Shown here piece after piece: positions 37,034 to 45,924 of a DNA stretch of 46,086 bases. The notes beneath the pieces are model-generated. The model was not told the origin of the DNA. It made no database searches and saw nothing but the letters and a program-made list of their open reading frames with translations. Within the stretch, counting starts at the first letter, position 1. Every line of letters starts with the position of its first letter. A program made the position numbers and the translations under genes. The stretch comes from Bacteroidota bacterium (lineage in GTDB: Bacteria; Bacteroidota; Ignavibacteria; Palsa-1295): NCBI GenBank assembly GCA_030706385.1, contig JAUZOQ010000018.1, positions 1 through 46,086 of the forward strand, written 5' to 3'.

Positions 37034-37052
37034 GTCCTAATTTGGACTTTTT
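37034..37052 (+). terminator. Weak terminator-like hairpin
   Basis: GTCC, loop TAATTT, GGAC, then five T, 31 bases after the stop of the 348-aa gene. The stem is only 4 bp, so its strength is doubtful. Confidence 0.3.
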
Positions 37053-37099
37053 GAGCTTAGAAGCGCATTTTGCCCTTTGAATAATAGAATCGTATTCTG

Positions 37100-37127
37100 C
37101 CCGATTCCCGAAACCCGAAACGTGAAA
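37100..37127. repeat. Heptamer tandem repeat, 4 units
   Basis: CCCGATT, CCCGAAA, CCCGAAA, CGTGAAA are consecutive, in the gap before the tRNA-Lys gene. The GC-rich unit is unlike the units in the other intergenic gaps but has the same 7-bp period. Confidence 0.7.
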
Positions 37128-37179
37128 TCCTCGTTATACGCCGGCATTCTTGTGGCTTGACCGCCGCGTAAAATGCGGG

Positions 37180-37251
37180 GAGCCCGTAGCTCAGTGGTAG
37201 AGCATCTGACTTTTAATCAGAGGGTCGTCGGTTCGATACCGCCCGGGCTCA
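37180..37251 (+). tRNA. tRNA-Lys (UUU)
   Basis: The acceptor stem GAGCCCG (37180-37186) pairs with CGGGCTC (37244-37250), followed by discriminator A. The D-loop AGCTCAGTGGTAGAGC is canonical. The anticodon stem TCTGA/TCAGA encloses the loop CTTTTAA, giving anticodon TTT at 37212-37214. The T-loop is GGTTCGATACC. The 3' CCA is not encoded (the sequence continues CGA). A possible -10 (TAAAAT at about 37169-37174) lies just upstream. Confidence 0.96.
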
Positions 37252-37304
37252 CGAAAAATGTCGTATTTTTGTGTTTCTATTTTAATTTACTCTCTCTTAT
37301 ATTT

Positions 37305-37925
37305 ATGAAAAAACAATACTCGATTCTTTCAGTCATGTTTGTTCTGGCTCTGAGCTTCGTTTTGACGAGCTGCGGCGCTAAGAAGGATGAAGCTTTGGTA
37401 ACCGATTTCAACGCGAAAAAGACCGAAGCAGACAAGATGATATCCTCGATGAACGATAACGGCAAGATGATGATGTCCGATCATGCTGCCTGGACTGCGA
37501 AGCTTGATTCTGCAGCAAAACTCCCCAAGGCTGATACGGCGAAGATCGCCGGCTTCAAAGCCCAGATGAAGAAGATGGAAGATATGACAGCTGCAAACGC
37601 ATTGATGGATAGCCTCAAACTCTACAGCAATGCAAAGGTCGATAACAACGATCAGTTGAAGTCCGCTATCGCTGGTCTGAGCGCAAATCTCGCTGCCGGA
37701 ACATCGATGACTACTTCGATGATGGATGCACATAAGAAGCTTGGTGCCGATATTACGGCATTCTTGGGTGGTGCTGCTCCTGCTGCAGGAGCTAAGGAAG
37801 AAGCTGCCGAAGCGAAAAAGGGCGGCTCTGCAAAGGCTAAGACACCTGCTGCTCCGCCATCAGCTCCAAAGATGGATATGACGAAGCATCCGGTGAAGCC
37901 GGGCTCGAGCGGTACACCTCGCTAA
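37305..37925 (+). CDS. Met-rich lipoprotein of unknown function
   Basis: 206 aa. The signal peptide MKKQYSILSV ... is followed by the lipobox LTSC, giving acylated Cys23. The mature protein is helical and charged, with clusters rich in Met and His (KMMMSDH, MKKMEDM, TTSMMDAHKK) and a low-complexity Ala/Lys/Pro tail ending MDMTKHPVKPGSSGTPR. An upstream frame extension to 37173 is only a translation of the tRNA gene and is rejected. It lies 53 bases after tRNA-Lys and before a strong terminator. Met/His clusters suggest possible copper binding, which is speculation. Outer-membrane anchoring is likely but not shown. Confidence 0.8.
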   Translation: MKKQYSILSVMFVLALSFVLTSCGAKKDEALVTDFNAKKTEADKMISSMNDNGKMMMSDHAAWTAKLDSAAKLPKADTAKIAGFKAQMKKMEDMTAANALMDSLKLYSNAKVDNNDQLKSAIAGLSANLAAGTSMTTSMMDAHKKLGADITAFLGGAAPAAGAKEEAAEAKKGGSAKAKTPAAPPSAPKMDMTKHPVKPGSSGTPR

Positions 37926-37950
37926 TACGACGAATTTCATAAGCGTTCTA

Positions 37951-37979
37951 AGGGTCGGGCATTGCCTGACCTTTTTTTT
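37951..37979 (+). terminator. Rho-independent terminator after lipoprotein gene
   Basis: GGTCGGGC, loop ATT, GCCTGACC forms an 8-bp stem with one G-T pair, followed by a run of eight T. It starts about 25 bases after the lipoprotein stop. Confidence 0.85.
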
Positions 37980-38079
37980 GTGAATTAGTGAAATCCTGCA
38001 CAGTTCTCTAAGAGAAAAATGGCGAAAGCACCAACCAAATAGTGAAACCTTCCTGTGAAATTCGTGTCTATATTATAGT

Positions 38080-41000
38080 ATGAAGAAATGGCTATCTATT
38101 ATTTTCGTCGCTCTTGCGTTCGGAGCAGGGACTTCTTTCGCGCAAAGCACGAATTTCGGCAAGAACAAGGTCCAATACAGGGAATTCCATTGGAAGTATA
38201 TTCAATCCCCTCATTTCGATATCTACTACTATGAAGGAGGGTATGAACTTGCCCAGTTCTGTGCCGAGATAGCTGAAAATTCTTTGACGAGTATTGAGAA
38301 GACAGTCCGATACGACATCACGCAACGCATTTCGATCCTAGTCTATAACTCCCATAATGATTTTCAGCAGACTAACGCCGTAAGCGAATACCTACCAGAG
38401 GGTGTCGGAGGTGTCACAGAGCTTTTCAAGAACCGCGTTGTGGTACCGTTCGAGGGCAATTACGAACTCTTCCGGCATGTCATTCATCACGAACTTGTCC
38501 ATGCCGTTCTGAATGACATGTATGCCGGTGGCTCCTACCAAGCTCTCCTAACCGGCGGAGGGATCATGATCCCTACATGGATGAACGAAGGACTTGCCGA
38601 GTATGAATCGCTCGGCGGGCTTGATATCGAAACGGATATGTTCATGCGCGATGCAACGCTTGCCGATGCCGTCCCCTCACTCGAACGCCTGGGAGGATAC
38701 GTCCAATACCGCGTCGGACAAACCATGTATTGGTACATATCGGAAAAATACGGACCGGAAAAAGTTGCTGAGCTCCTCCAGCGAATTCGCACTACACGCT
38801 CGCCCGAACTTGCCTATCGAAGCACTTTCGGAATTAGCGTAAGCGAATTCAGTGACAAATTCATCGAGTTTCTCAAGAAGCTTTACTACCCTGATATTTC
38901 CCGCTTCGACGACCCCGCTAACTTTGCTGAAGTCCTTGCCGATCACAAGAAGATTGGTAATTTCTACAACTCTTCTCCCGAGTTATCTCCGAAGGGCGAT
39001 TATGTTGCCTTCATCAGCGATCGCGACGACTACTATGACATCTATATTCAAAGCGTTGCCAAGCCTTCGGACATTCGTAAAGTTGTTTCCGGCGGTGGTG
39101 CCAGCGGAAATTTTGAAGAGCTGCATCTGCTCACTCCGGGACTTACCTGGTCACCGGATGAAAAAAAACTGGCTCTCTCATCGAAGGCCGGAAAATACGA
39201 CGTGATTAATATTATTGACGTCACCACCGATGATTATGAGTCCCTTCCCTTAACTGCATCCGATCTTGATGCCATCCAACAAGTCAAATGGTCCCCTGAT
39301 GGAAAATCTCTGGCAATTATTGCGTACAAGGCGGGGGCGAGCGATATCTATCTTTATGATTTTGAGACGAAGTCAATTAAGGACCTGACTAACGATGCGT
39401 TTGCAGACCAGGATGTGGAGTGGTCGCCGGATTCACATTCGATCTATTTTTCAAGCGATAGAGGCGATCATCTCAAACCCGGCGAGTTTCCACCTTCCGG
39501 AGTAGAGCAGTCCAAGATCACTATTCGAAATAAAGATCTTTATAGATTCGATCTCGATACGAAAACGATCGTCCGCCTGACAAATTCTGCCGATGCCGAC
39601 GAAACAAAGCCTACGATTTCCAAGGATAAGAAGACGATCTTCTTCATCTCAAATAAGAGTGGCATCAACAATATCTTTGCTGCGAACCTTGATGGAACGC
39701 AGGCGCGGCCGCTGACAAATTCTGTAGCAAAGATCGATCAGATCTCAGTCTGCGAGGATGGCTCGAAGCTTGCCTTCAGCGCCATTCGCAAAGGCGGATA
39801 TAACATGTACCTGATGCGCAATCCGCTTGATCGAAAGCTTGATTCGCTTCCGAATACAAAATTCCGCAGTGATATTGTTGCCGAAACTTCCATGAAGGAT
39901 TCAGCGATCAAACGCCTCAACAATCCGAATCGCGCCGAGACAGAAGGGGCAGATTCAACAGTGGGTTATGGCGATGTCGGCATCGATCTTCATAACTATG
40001 TGTATGGCAATACGCCTTATAGCGACCGCTCACGCTACGATTTCAAACAGAGACAGCCGGTTGCAGAAATTACCAATTATAAAGATAGCAACGGAAAGTA
40101 TATTCCACGTAACTATAAAGTAGTCTTTACACCGGATATTATCTTAGGTACGGCAGGATACACGGGTTATTATGGCCTGCAGGGATCGGCTCAAATGCTA
40201 TTCTCGGACGAGCTTGGAAATCATCAATTGTATTTTGCTACGAATCTTTTGCTCGACCTGAAGAACTCGGATTATGTTCTATACTATCAGAACTACCAGA
40301 ACAGACTTAGTTACGGAGTAGAAGGTTTCCATAGCGCACGCTTCCTCTATACTTCACCTGATCCCGGCTACGAACAGTACGGCACGTTTATTTCGAGATT
40401 TACCGAGTACGGGCTTGCAGGTCTATCCTCTTACCCGATCGATAGATTCAACCGCGTCGATATGAGCCTTTCCATGCTCATTCTTGAAAAGGATCAGATC
40501 GATAATGCCGCTGCCGCCCAACTCGATATTCCTACAAAGAGAAGATTTGCGTTGACTCCCAGTATTGGTTATGTTCATGACGATGTGATCTGGAGCTATT
40601 TTTATCCCAAGGCAGGCACAAGATACAATGTGACACTTGCCGCATCACCAAAATTTTCTACCAATACTCTGGGCTTCGTTACACCTCAGCTTGATTTCCG
40701 CCACTACATCAAGATCATTGGCGATATGTCGTTTGCCATGCGCTTTTCCGGGGCAGCGAGCTTCGGACCGAATCCGCAGCGATTCTTCCTTGGCGGCGTT
40801 GACGGATGGATCAACCGGTACTTCAGCGCAACGACGTATCCTTTGACCGATCCCGAAGATTTCGCATTCTATGCTGTCGGCACGCCTTTGCGAGGATTCC
40901 CATATAACGAGGAGATCGGTACGAAATACGGCTTGCTCAACCTTGCTCTGCGATTTCCTTTCCCGATCTATGTCAGCGGCGCACCGATCGCATTGATGTC

Positions 41001-41223
41001 TGAAGCCTTCCTCGATGCCGGATCGGCATGGAATAGCAATCTCTATCTTCTGCAGAAAAAGCCTGATGGCGGCTGGACGACGAAAGACCTACTGATGTCT
41101 ACCGGTATTGGGTTCAGGACGTACCTATTCGGAATCTACCTCAAGATGGATATTGCCTGGACAACAACGATAGACTCCTGGGCTCGGCCCCAATATATTT
41201 TCTCGCTGGGCGAGGATTTTTAA
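38080..41223 (+). CDS. Zincin peptidase + PD40 beta-propeller + Omp85-like barrel fusion
   Basis: 1047 aa with a signal peptide (cleavage near SFAQ, about 21). Residues about 30-275 form a peptidase-MA-like zincin with HHELVH (HExxH at 137-141) and the downstream MNEGLAEYES (Glu170), the expected third ligand. Residues about 290-600 hold six TolB/PD40-like repeats, each with a W/L-S-P-D/K-G-like turn (for example VKWSPDGKSLAII). From about 680 come long beta-strands with LRGF (937-940), then ALRFPFP and FLDAGSAW, the Omp85/BamA order, and a final Phe. Proteins of this composite type exist in Bacteroidota/Chlorobiota, but the role is unknown. It converges on eda with only 2 bases between stop codons. 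Confidence 0.85.
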   Translation: MKKWLSIIFVALAFGAGTSFAQSTNFGKNKVQYREFHWKYIQSPHFDIYYYEGGYELAQFCAEIAENSLTSIEKTVRYDITQRISILVYNSHNDFQQTNAVSEYLPEGVGGVTELFKNRVVVPFEGNYELFRHVIHHELVHAVLNDMYAGGSYQALLTGGGIMIPTWMNEGLAEYESLGGLDIETDMFMRDATLADAVPSLERLGGYVQYRVGQTMYWYISEKYGPEKVAELLQRIRTTRSPELAYRSTFGISVSEFSDKFIEFLKKLYYPDISRFDDPANFAEVLADHKKIGNFYNSSPELSPKGDYVAFISDRDDYYDIYIQSVAKPSDIRKVVSGGGASGNFEELHLLTPGLTWSPDEKKLALSSKAGKYDVINIIDVTTDDYESLPLTASDLDAIQQVKWSPDGKSLAIIAYKAGASDIYLYDFETKSIKDLTNDAFADQDVEWSPDSHSIYFSSDRGDHLKPGEFPPSGVEQSKITIRNKDLYRFDLDTKTIVRLTNSADADETKPTISKDKKTIFFISNKSGINNIFAANLDGTQARPLTNSVAKIDQISVCEDGSKLAFSAIRKGGYNMYLMRNPLDRKLDSLPNTKFRSDIVAETSMKDSAIKRLNNPNRAETEGADSTVGYGDVGIDLHNYVYGNTPYSDRSRYDFKQRQPVAEITNYKDSNGKYIPRNYKVVFTPDIILGTAGYTGYYGLQGSAQMLFSDELGNHQLYFATNLLLDLKNSDYVLYYQNYQNRLSYGVEGFHSARFLYTSPDPGYEQYGTFISRFTEYGLAGLSSYPIDRFNRVDMSLSMLILEKDQIDNAAAAQLDIPTKRRFALTPSIGYVHDDVIWSYFYPKAGTRYNVTLAASPKFSTNTLGFVTPQLDFRHYIKIIGDMSFAMRFSGAASFGPNPQRFFLGGVDGWINRYFSATTYPLTDPEDFAFYAVGTPLRGFPYNEEIGTKYGLLNLALRFPFPIYVSGAPIALMSEAFLDAGSAWNSNLYLLQKKPDGGWTTKDLLMSTGIGFRTYLFGIYLKMDIAWTTTIDSWARPQYIFSLGEDF

Positions 41224-41225
41224 GC

Positions 41226-41900
41226 TTACATAAATTTTGGCAGTTTGTTCTGAACCATTTCCGACGATTTGCCGGAGGCAGGAAGAACCGTTATCGCCCG
41301 CTTCGCACGTCTACCGACTTCATCGAATTTTCCATTGTCAACATCAAGATCGGAGATCAGGATCGATCCCAAACCGATTGCACTGATCCCGGCCTCGAAA
41401 AATTCTCCGATGTTTTCTAACGTAACTCCATTCGTAGCAACAAAGCGGATATCCTTAAAGGGACCGCGTAATGCTTTGATATAACTCGGACCAAGACCTG
41501 TAAGAGGAAAGATCTTAACAAAATCTGCGCCATTCGTATGTGCTTCCCACGCTTCGGTCGGCGTAAGGGCTCCGGCGATGGAGACGACGGCATGTTCGCG
41601 GGCGACGGTTATCATCTTCGGATCGTTGATCGGACTGACGAGGAACTCTGCTCCGGCCGTAATCGCTGATTCCGATGCTTTGCGCCCGATCACCGTTCCT
41701 GCTCCGATAAGGCATTGAGGGAATTTCTGTCGTAGGAGTTCGATGCATTCCAGCGCATTCCCTGAATCCAATGTTACTTCAAAGATCGAAATACCGGAAG
41801 CAACGATCCTTTCAGCGAATTGAAGTAAGTGAGTCGTATCCTTCAATCGAAGAACGGCAATCAACTTTGCTTTCAGAATACGATCGATATTTGGATTCAT
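41226..41900 (-). CDS. eda: KDPG/KHG aldolase
   Basis: 224 aa class I aldolase that cleaves 2-keto-3-deoxy-6-phosphogluconate to pyruvate and glyceraldehyde 3-phosphate (Entner-Doudoroff) or acts on 4-hydroxy-2-oxoglutarate. FEVTLDSGNAL carries the catalytic Glu (about 41), GAGTVIG follows, and the Schiff-base lysine is in ADFVKIFPL (Lys129). GPFKDIRFVATNGVTLENI and IGLGSILI close the barrel. No edd or other pathway gene is nearby. It lies 47 bases after the truncated clpB stop, a gap filled mainly by a 7-bp repeat. Confidence 0.92.
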   Translation of the reverse strand: MNPNIDRILKAKLIAVLRLKDTTHLLQFAERIVASGISIFEVTLDSGNALECIELLRQKFPQCLIGAGTVIGRKASESAITAGAEFLVSPINDPKMITVAREHAVVSIAGALTPTEAWEAHTNGADFVKIFPLTGLGPSYIKALRGPFKDIRFVATNGVTLENIGEFFEAGISAIGLGSILISDLDVDNGKFDEVGRRAKRAITVLPASGKSSEMVQNKLPKFM

Positions 41901-41905
41901 AAGGA

Positions 41906-41933
41906 TAGTCGTTAGTCTTTAGTCGTTAGTCGC
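41906..41933. repeat. Heptamer tandem repeat, 4 units
   Basis: TAGTCGT, TAGTCTT, TAGTCGT, TAGTCGC are consecutive, followed by another TAG, in the short gap between the truncated clpB and eda. The period of 7 puts TAG in all three plus-strand frames. Confidence 0.85.
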
Positions 41934-41947
41934 TAGCAGAACGCCTT

Positions 41948-43264
41948 CTAGGCCGCTAATTCTCGCTTGAGTGCTTCACGCTCGATCTCGAGCTGTCGGA
42001 TCTTTCGCTCAAGCTGATCGAGCTCGACGGGCATGGAGTCGATATCGATGCGCAGTTTACTTGCCGCTTCATCGACAAGATCGATCGCCTTATCGGGAAG
42101 AAATCGATCGCTGATGTATCGGGATGATAGCTGGGCCGCTGCCACGAGAGCCGAGTCTTTAATGCGCACTCCATGATGCACTTCATATTTCTCTTTCAGA
42201 CCGCGTAAGATCGAGATCGTATCTTCCACCGATGGCTCGCCGACATAGACAGGCTGGAATCGCCGTTCGAGTGCCGCATCTTTTTCGATGTGCTTCCGGT
42301 ATTCATCGAGTGTCGTTGCACCGATAGTCCGAAGCTCTCCGCGTGCAAGGGCGGGTTTAAGAATGTTGGCAGCATCCATTGCTCCCTGAGTGGCTCCGGC
42401 TCCGATCAAGGTATGAAGTTCATCGATAAAGAGTATGATCTCGCCTTCGGATTCAGCCACTTCCTTTACGATTGCCTTCAAACGTTCTTCAAACTGCCCT
42501 CGAAAACTTGTGCCGGCAACGAGAGTGCCCATATCGAGGGCAATGATTCGTTTGCTCTTCAGATTTTCCGGAACATCACCGGTGACAATCCGTCCGGCAA
42601 TTCCTTCGACAATAGCAGTCTTACCAACTCCGGGCTCGCCAATAAGCACTGGATTATTCTTTGTCCTGCGGGCAAGAACTTGCATCACGCGGCGCACCTC
42701 TTCGTCGCGCCCAATGACAGGATCGAGTTTGCCTTTCGATGCAAGCGCTGTAAGATCGCGGCCGTATTTTTCCAGAGACTGATACCGCTCCTCGGCATTT
42801 GGATCGGTAACCCGCTGCGTGCCCCGAACAGATTGCAGTGCTTTCAATACAGCATTCTTGGTCACGCCCTGGTCTTTCAGTAGCCGGGCCGCCTCCGATT
42901 TTTCCTCGATAATTGCCAGCAGAAGATGCTCCGTTGAGATATATTCATCCTTAAGCGCCTCGGCTTCTTTTCTGGCCGTATCGAAGAGTTTGTTTAAGGC
43001 CGGAGAGGCAAAAGAATTGGCCGCAGCTACGCCGCTAACTTTTGGAAGCTTCTCGAGCAGGGCGTTCGTTTTGATACGAACCTGATCGATATTTACGCCG
43101 ATCTTCCGCAGAACGGACACGAATACGCCTTCGCCATCCTGAGCGAGGGCTGCCAGGAGATGCTCAGGTTCAACCTGCGAATTCCCATAATTTCCTGCGA
43201 TTTCAACGGCTGCCTGTAACGCTTCCTGCGTCTTTACCGTAAGCTTGTTCGGATTGATTGCCAT
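41948..43264 (-). CDS. clpB: Truncated ClpB: N-domain and first ATPase domain only
   Basis: 438 aa where full ClpB is about 860. The N-terminal Clp repeat domain (1-145) is complete, with the repeat pair EPEHLLAAL and [12 protein letters not shown]1 has Walker A GEPGVGKT (209-216), Walker [11 protein letters not shown] (about 280) and the sensor region [19 protein letters not shown]. The protein enters the middle-domain coiled coil ([19 protein letters not shown]) and stops at TAG. The following 47 bases, read in any frame, do not continue ClpB, and eda starts immediately. The disaggregase needs NBD2, so this is a 3'-deleted gene or a stand-alone NBD1 protein. It is divergent from the OstA-like gene with a 45-base gap. 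Confidence 0.88.
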   Translation of the reverse strand: MAINPNKLTVKTQEALQAAVEIAGNYGNSQVEPEHLLAALAQDGEGVFVSVLRKIGVNIDQVRIKTNALLEKLPKVSGVAAANSFASPALNKLFDTARKEAEALKDEYISTEHLLLAIIEEKSEAARLLKDQGVTKNAVLKALQSVRGTQRVTDPNAEERYQSLEKYGRDLTALASKGKLDPVIGRDEEVRRVMQVLARRTKNNPVLIGEPGVGKTAIVEGIAGRIVTGDVPENLKSKRIIALDMGTLVAGTSFRGQFEERLKAIVKEVAESEGEIILFIDELHTLIGAGATQGAMDAANILKPALARGELRTIGATTLDEYRKHIEKDAALERRFQPVYVGEPSVEDTISILRGLKEKYEVHHGVRIKDSALVAAAQLSSRYISDRFLPDKAIDLVDEAASKLRIDIDSMPVELDQLERKIRQLEIEREALKRELAA

Positions 43265-43309
43265 AGTTCTATCGTTTCCTTTACTATCCGTTTAGCGGCA
43301 TTATATTTT

Positions 43310-44860
43310 TTGATATCACTTCGACGAAAGCAGAACAAATTAAACGAGCGCAGGGCACGATCTGTGCCGCATTTATCCGTTCGTGAGATTCTCCTTGCTA
43401 CACTGTTCATGCTCCTCGTAAGCCTGCCTCTTCGCAGCGGTTTTGCCCAAGGAATGATCAACATTACTGCCGATCAGCAGATCGGTTCAAGCGACAAGGT
43501 TCGTTTTCTGGGACATTTCAGATTCCAGCATGGCTCGCTTTATGGCCAGGCAGATAGCGCCATCCGATACCCTCTGCAGAATACGCTCGATCTCTATGGC
43601 GATGTGCTCATTCGTCAAGATACGCTTTCTGTCGAAGCACCGTTCGTCCATTATGACGGCACGACGAGGATTGCACGAGGAGATGACGGTGTCAAATTTT
43701 CAGACCGTGATGCGAACATTACATCGCGCTGGGCCACATACGACTTGAATCTTCAACGTGCCGATTTTCATGAATTTGTTCGTGCCTCGCAAGATAAAAC
43801 GGTCCTGACTTCGAATGATCTTACGTACTTTCGATCGACGCAAACTTCTATCGCCAGAGGGAAGGTCTTCGTCCGAGCCGATTCCGGAACAGTAAAAGCA
43901 GATGAAGTAACGAATGCAAAGACTCTCGGCGAAACGATTGCCAGGGGTAATGTAGAAGCACGTAACGATTCTCTCATCATCTTAAGTCAATATCTTTATG
44001 AATCAAAACCTCTGGGGCTTCTAACGGCATCGGGTAACGTTCAGGCATATTCCATTCAGAATAATACGATTCAATACGGTGATACGCTTGCCAGGTTCCG
44101 AAAGACAGGATACTCGATTGTGCCGAAGAATCCACTACTACTGATCATTGATTCATCGCAAAGAAGGGATTCTTTGACTGGCAAGATGAAACTTACATTC
44201 GATACGCTGAGGATCAAATCTCGAGTCATGGAAGCATTCGAAGGAGATACGGCGCATTTCATCGCAACTGACAGCGTCAAGCTCGCCCGCTCGAATTTTG
44301 CAGCTATCGGAGGAGTCTTATACTACTCTCGGCAGGATAGCATCATGCGCCTCTATGGCAACAAGAAGCAGAACATGTGGTATGACAGCACGGAGATCGA
44401 TGGCGATAGCATCGTGATGTACCAGAAAGAAAAAAAGCTTGATCATGTGATCGCATTCGGTCATGCTTTTGCAACCGATCCCTATAAGGATACAACGGTT
44501 TCAGGCAGGATAAATCAACTCTCCTCACAAAAAATGACTCTCTATGTCTCAAGAGATACTGTGCGATCGCTTGTGGCCGTGGATAACGCGCTCTCGATCT
44601 ATTTCGTAAGTTCAGACGATAAGCCTAGCGGATTCAATCGCTCCAGCGGAGATAGCCTTCGTATCGACTTTGAGAACAATGCACCTAAGAGGGTAGCAGT
44701 GCTATCAGGTACCGAAGGAGAGTATTGGCCGGAGCGATTTGTTAAAGATCGCGGCGCTGCATTTCGGCTGGGTAATTACGAACGCCATATGGATCTTCGC
44801 CCGAGAAAAGAGGATTTGATCCTGGCCTGGACGCCTAAAGAATTTGATGCAAAACCTTAG
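43310..44860 (+). CDS. OstA/LptA-like LPS transport protein
   Basis: 516 aa starting at TTG. The basic N-region and the hydrophobic stretch (about 25-42, cleavage near GFAQ) form a signal peptide. The exact start is uncertain because GTG codons occur before the hydrophobic core. The mature part consists of OstA-type repeats: short beta-turns such as GNVEARNDSLIILSQ and ASGNVQAYSIQNNTIQYGDT, repeated through LYGDVLIRQDTLSVEAP and IYFVSSDDKPSGF, matching the LptA/LptD N-terminal jellyroll family as seen in Bacteroidota. The adjacent lptB, 28 bases downstream, supports a role as the periplasmic bridge for lipopolysaccharide. It is longer than E. coli LptA (about 185 aa). Confidence 0.82.
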   Translation: MISLRRKQNKLNERRARSVPHLSVREILLATLFMLLVSLPLRSGFAQGMINITADQQIGSSDKVRFLGHFRFQHGSLYGQADSAIRYPLQNTLDLYGDVLIRQDTLSVEAPFVHYDGTTRIARGDDGVKFSDRDANITSRWATYDLNLQRADFHEFVRASQDKTVLTSNDLTYFRSTQTSIARGKVFVRADSGTVKADEVTNAKTLGETIARGNVEARNDSLIILSQYLYESKPLGLLTASGNVQAYSIQNNTIQYGDTLARFRKTGYSIVPKNPLLLIIDSSQRRDSLTGKMKLTFDTLRIKSRVMEAFEGDTAHFIATDSVKLARSNFAAIGGVLYYSRQDSIMRLYGNKKQNMWYDSTEIDGDSIVMYQKEKKLDHVIAFGHAFATDPYKDTTVSGRINQLSSQKMTLYVSRDTVRSLVAVDNALSIYFVSSDDKPSGFNRSSGDSLRIDFENNAPKRVAVLSGTEGEYWPERFVKDRGAAFRLGNYERHMDLRPRKEDLILAWTPKEFDAKP

Positions 44861-44888
44861 AAATGCTCGATTTTATTTTTCTTGAATA

Positions 44889-45641
44889 GTGGAAAAACTT
44901 CATTCCGAACATCTGAAAAAAATCTACGGCAAACGCGTCGTCGTCAAGGATTCGAGTGTTTCCGTTACGCCCGGCGAAATTGTTGGGCTGCTCGGGCCTA
45001 ATGGTGCAGGCAAGACGACGACGTTTTACATGATCACCGGACTGATAAAACCGAACGGTGGCCGGGTATTCTTGAACGACGAGGATATCACCCCTTTGCC
45101 GATGTATGCTCGGGCACGGAAAGGCATAGGCTATCTTTCGCAGGAAGCTTCGATCTTCCGCAAGATGACGGTTGAAGAAAACCTGCTTGCCGTTTTGGAG
45201 CTTATGCCCATGGATAAGAAAGCGCGCAAAGAGCGCGCAGAGCAGTTAATGGAAGAATTTGCTATCACCAATATCCGCAATTCGAAAGGCTATATGCTTT
45301 CCGGAGGCGAAAGAAGGCGCTGCGAAATTGCCCGCGCCCTTGCGACGAATCCTCGATATATTCTTCTTGATGAGCCCTTTGCCGGAATTGACCCTATTAC
45401 GGTCGAAGAGATCATGCATATTGTTTTGCGTTTGAAGGATCGGGGTATCGGGATTCTCATTACCGATCATAACGTGCACGAAACGCTTTCTATCACGGAT
45501 CGAGCTTACATCATTATCGATGGCACAATCTACAAGGCTGGCACGGCCGAAGAGTTAGCCAATGATCAACACATCAGAAAACTGTATTTGGGAGAGACCT
45601 TCAAGTTAGAGCGGTATTCCGCAATAAGCCCGACGCCGTAG
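44889..45641 (+). CDS. lptB: LPS export ABC transporter ATPase LptB
   Basis: 250 aa, cytoplasmic ATPase of LptB2FG that extracts lipopolysaccharide from the inner membrane. Walker A is GPNGAGKTT (36-44) and the Q-loop is [12 protein letters not shown]. The signature is LSGGERRR (137-144) and Walker B with the LptB-typical continuation is [15 protein letters not shown]. The switch region is [13 protein letters not shown]. The start is GTG without a Shine-Dalgarno sequence. lptF/G are not in the window. Its TAG stop directly abuts the zapA stop on the other strand. Confidence 0.95.
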   Translation: MEKLHSEHLKKIYGKRVVVKDSSVSVTPGEIVGLLGPNGAGKTTTFYMITGLIKPNGGRVFLNDEDITPLPMYARARKGIGYLSQEASIFRKMTVEENLLAVLELMPMDKKARKERAEQLMEEFAITNIRNSKGYMLSGGERRRCEIARALATNPRYILLDEPFAGIDPITVEEIMHIVLRLKDRGIGILITDHNVHETLSITDRAYIIIDGTIYKAGTAEELANDQHIRKLYLGETFKLERYSAISPTP

Positions 45642-45914
45642 CTATTTCCCTTCCAGGGAATCACACAGGTCATCGATCTCCGCAGTCAGTCGCTCGATCT
45701 CTCGCAGCTCATTCATTTGTGCATGGGCATATTGCTCCGAAGTATTGAGCGCTGTAAGCACTGCCAGAGTGGTCGGAGGTTTGCCAGGAAGTTTTTGTTG
45801 CAGGTCTTTTAGCTCAGTATCAAGCTCAGCAGCAAGTTCGCTCACTAACTCCTCGTCGTTGGTGCGAAGAGAATATTCTGTTCCAAGGATAGTAACTTTG
45901 AAAGATTCTGACAT
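45642..45914 (-). CDS. zapA: Cell division protein ZapA
   Basis: 90 aa. The N-terminal beta region MSESFKVTILGTEYSLR is the ZapA fold, followed by a long charged coiled coil (LVSELAAELDTELKDLQQ ... IERLTAEIDDLCDSLE). ZapA binds FtsZ and promotes bundling at the Z ring. The ATG is preceded at 7 bases by a clear AGGAG, one of the few good Shine-Dalgarno sites in the window. The upstream gene is a small coiled-coil protein ending 10 bases before the start. Confidence 0.9.
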   Translation of the reverse strand: MSESFKVTILGTEYSLRTNDEELVSELAAELDTELKDLQQKLPGKPPTTLAVLTALNTSEQYAHAQMNELREIERLTAEIDDLCDSLEGK

Positions 45915-45924
45915 GATAATTCTC

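Noticed and set aside
37173-37304. N-terminal extension of the lipoprotein frame (RSSVVEHLTFNQRVVGS...)
   Set aside because: It is the translation of the tRNA-Lys gene, a well-known artefact. The lipoprotein signal starts at 37305.
38065-38082. TATATTATAG as a -10 box for the barrel fusion gene, and TATAAT before tldD
   Set aside because: Both lie within 10 bases of the start codon, so transcription would start inside the gene. They more likely reflect the AT-rich leader typical of SD-less starts.
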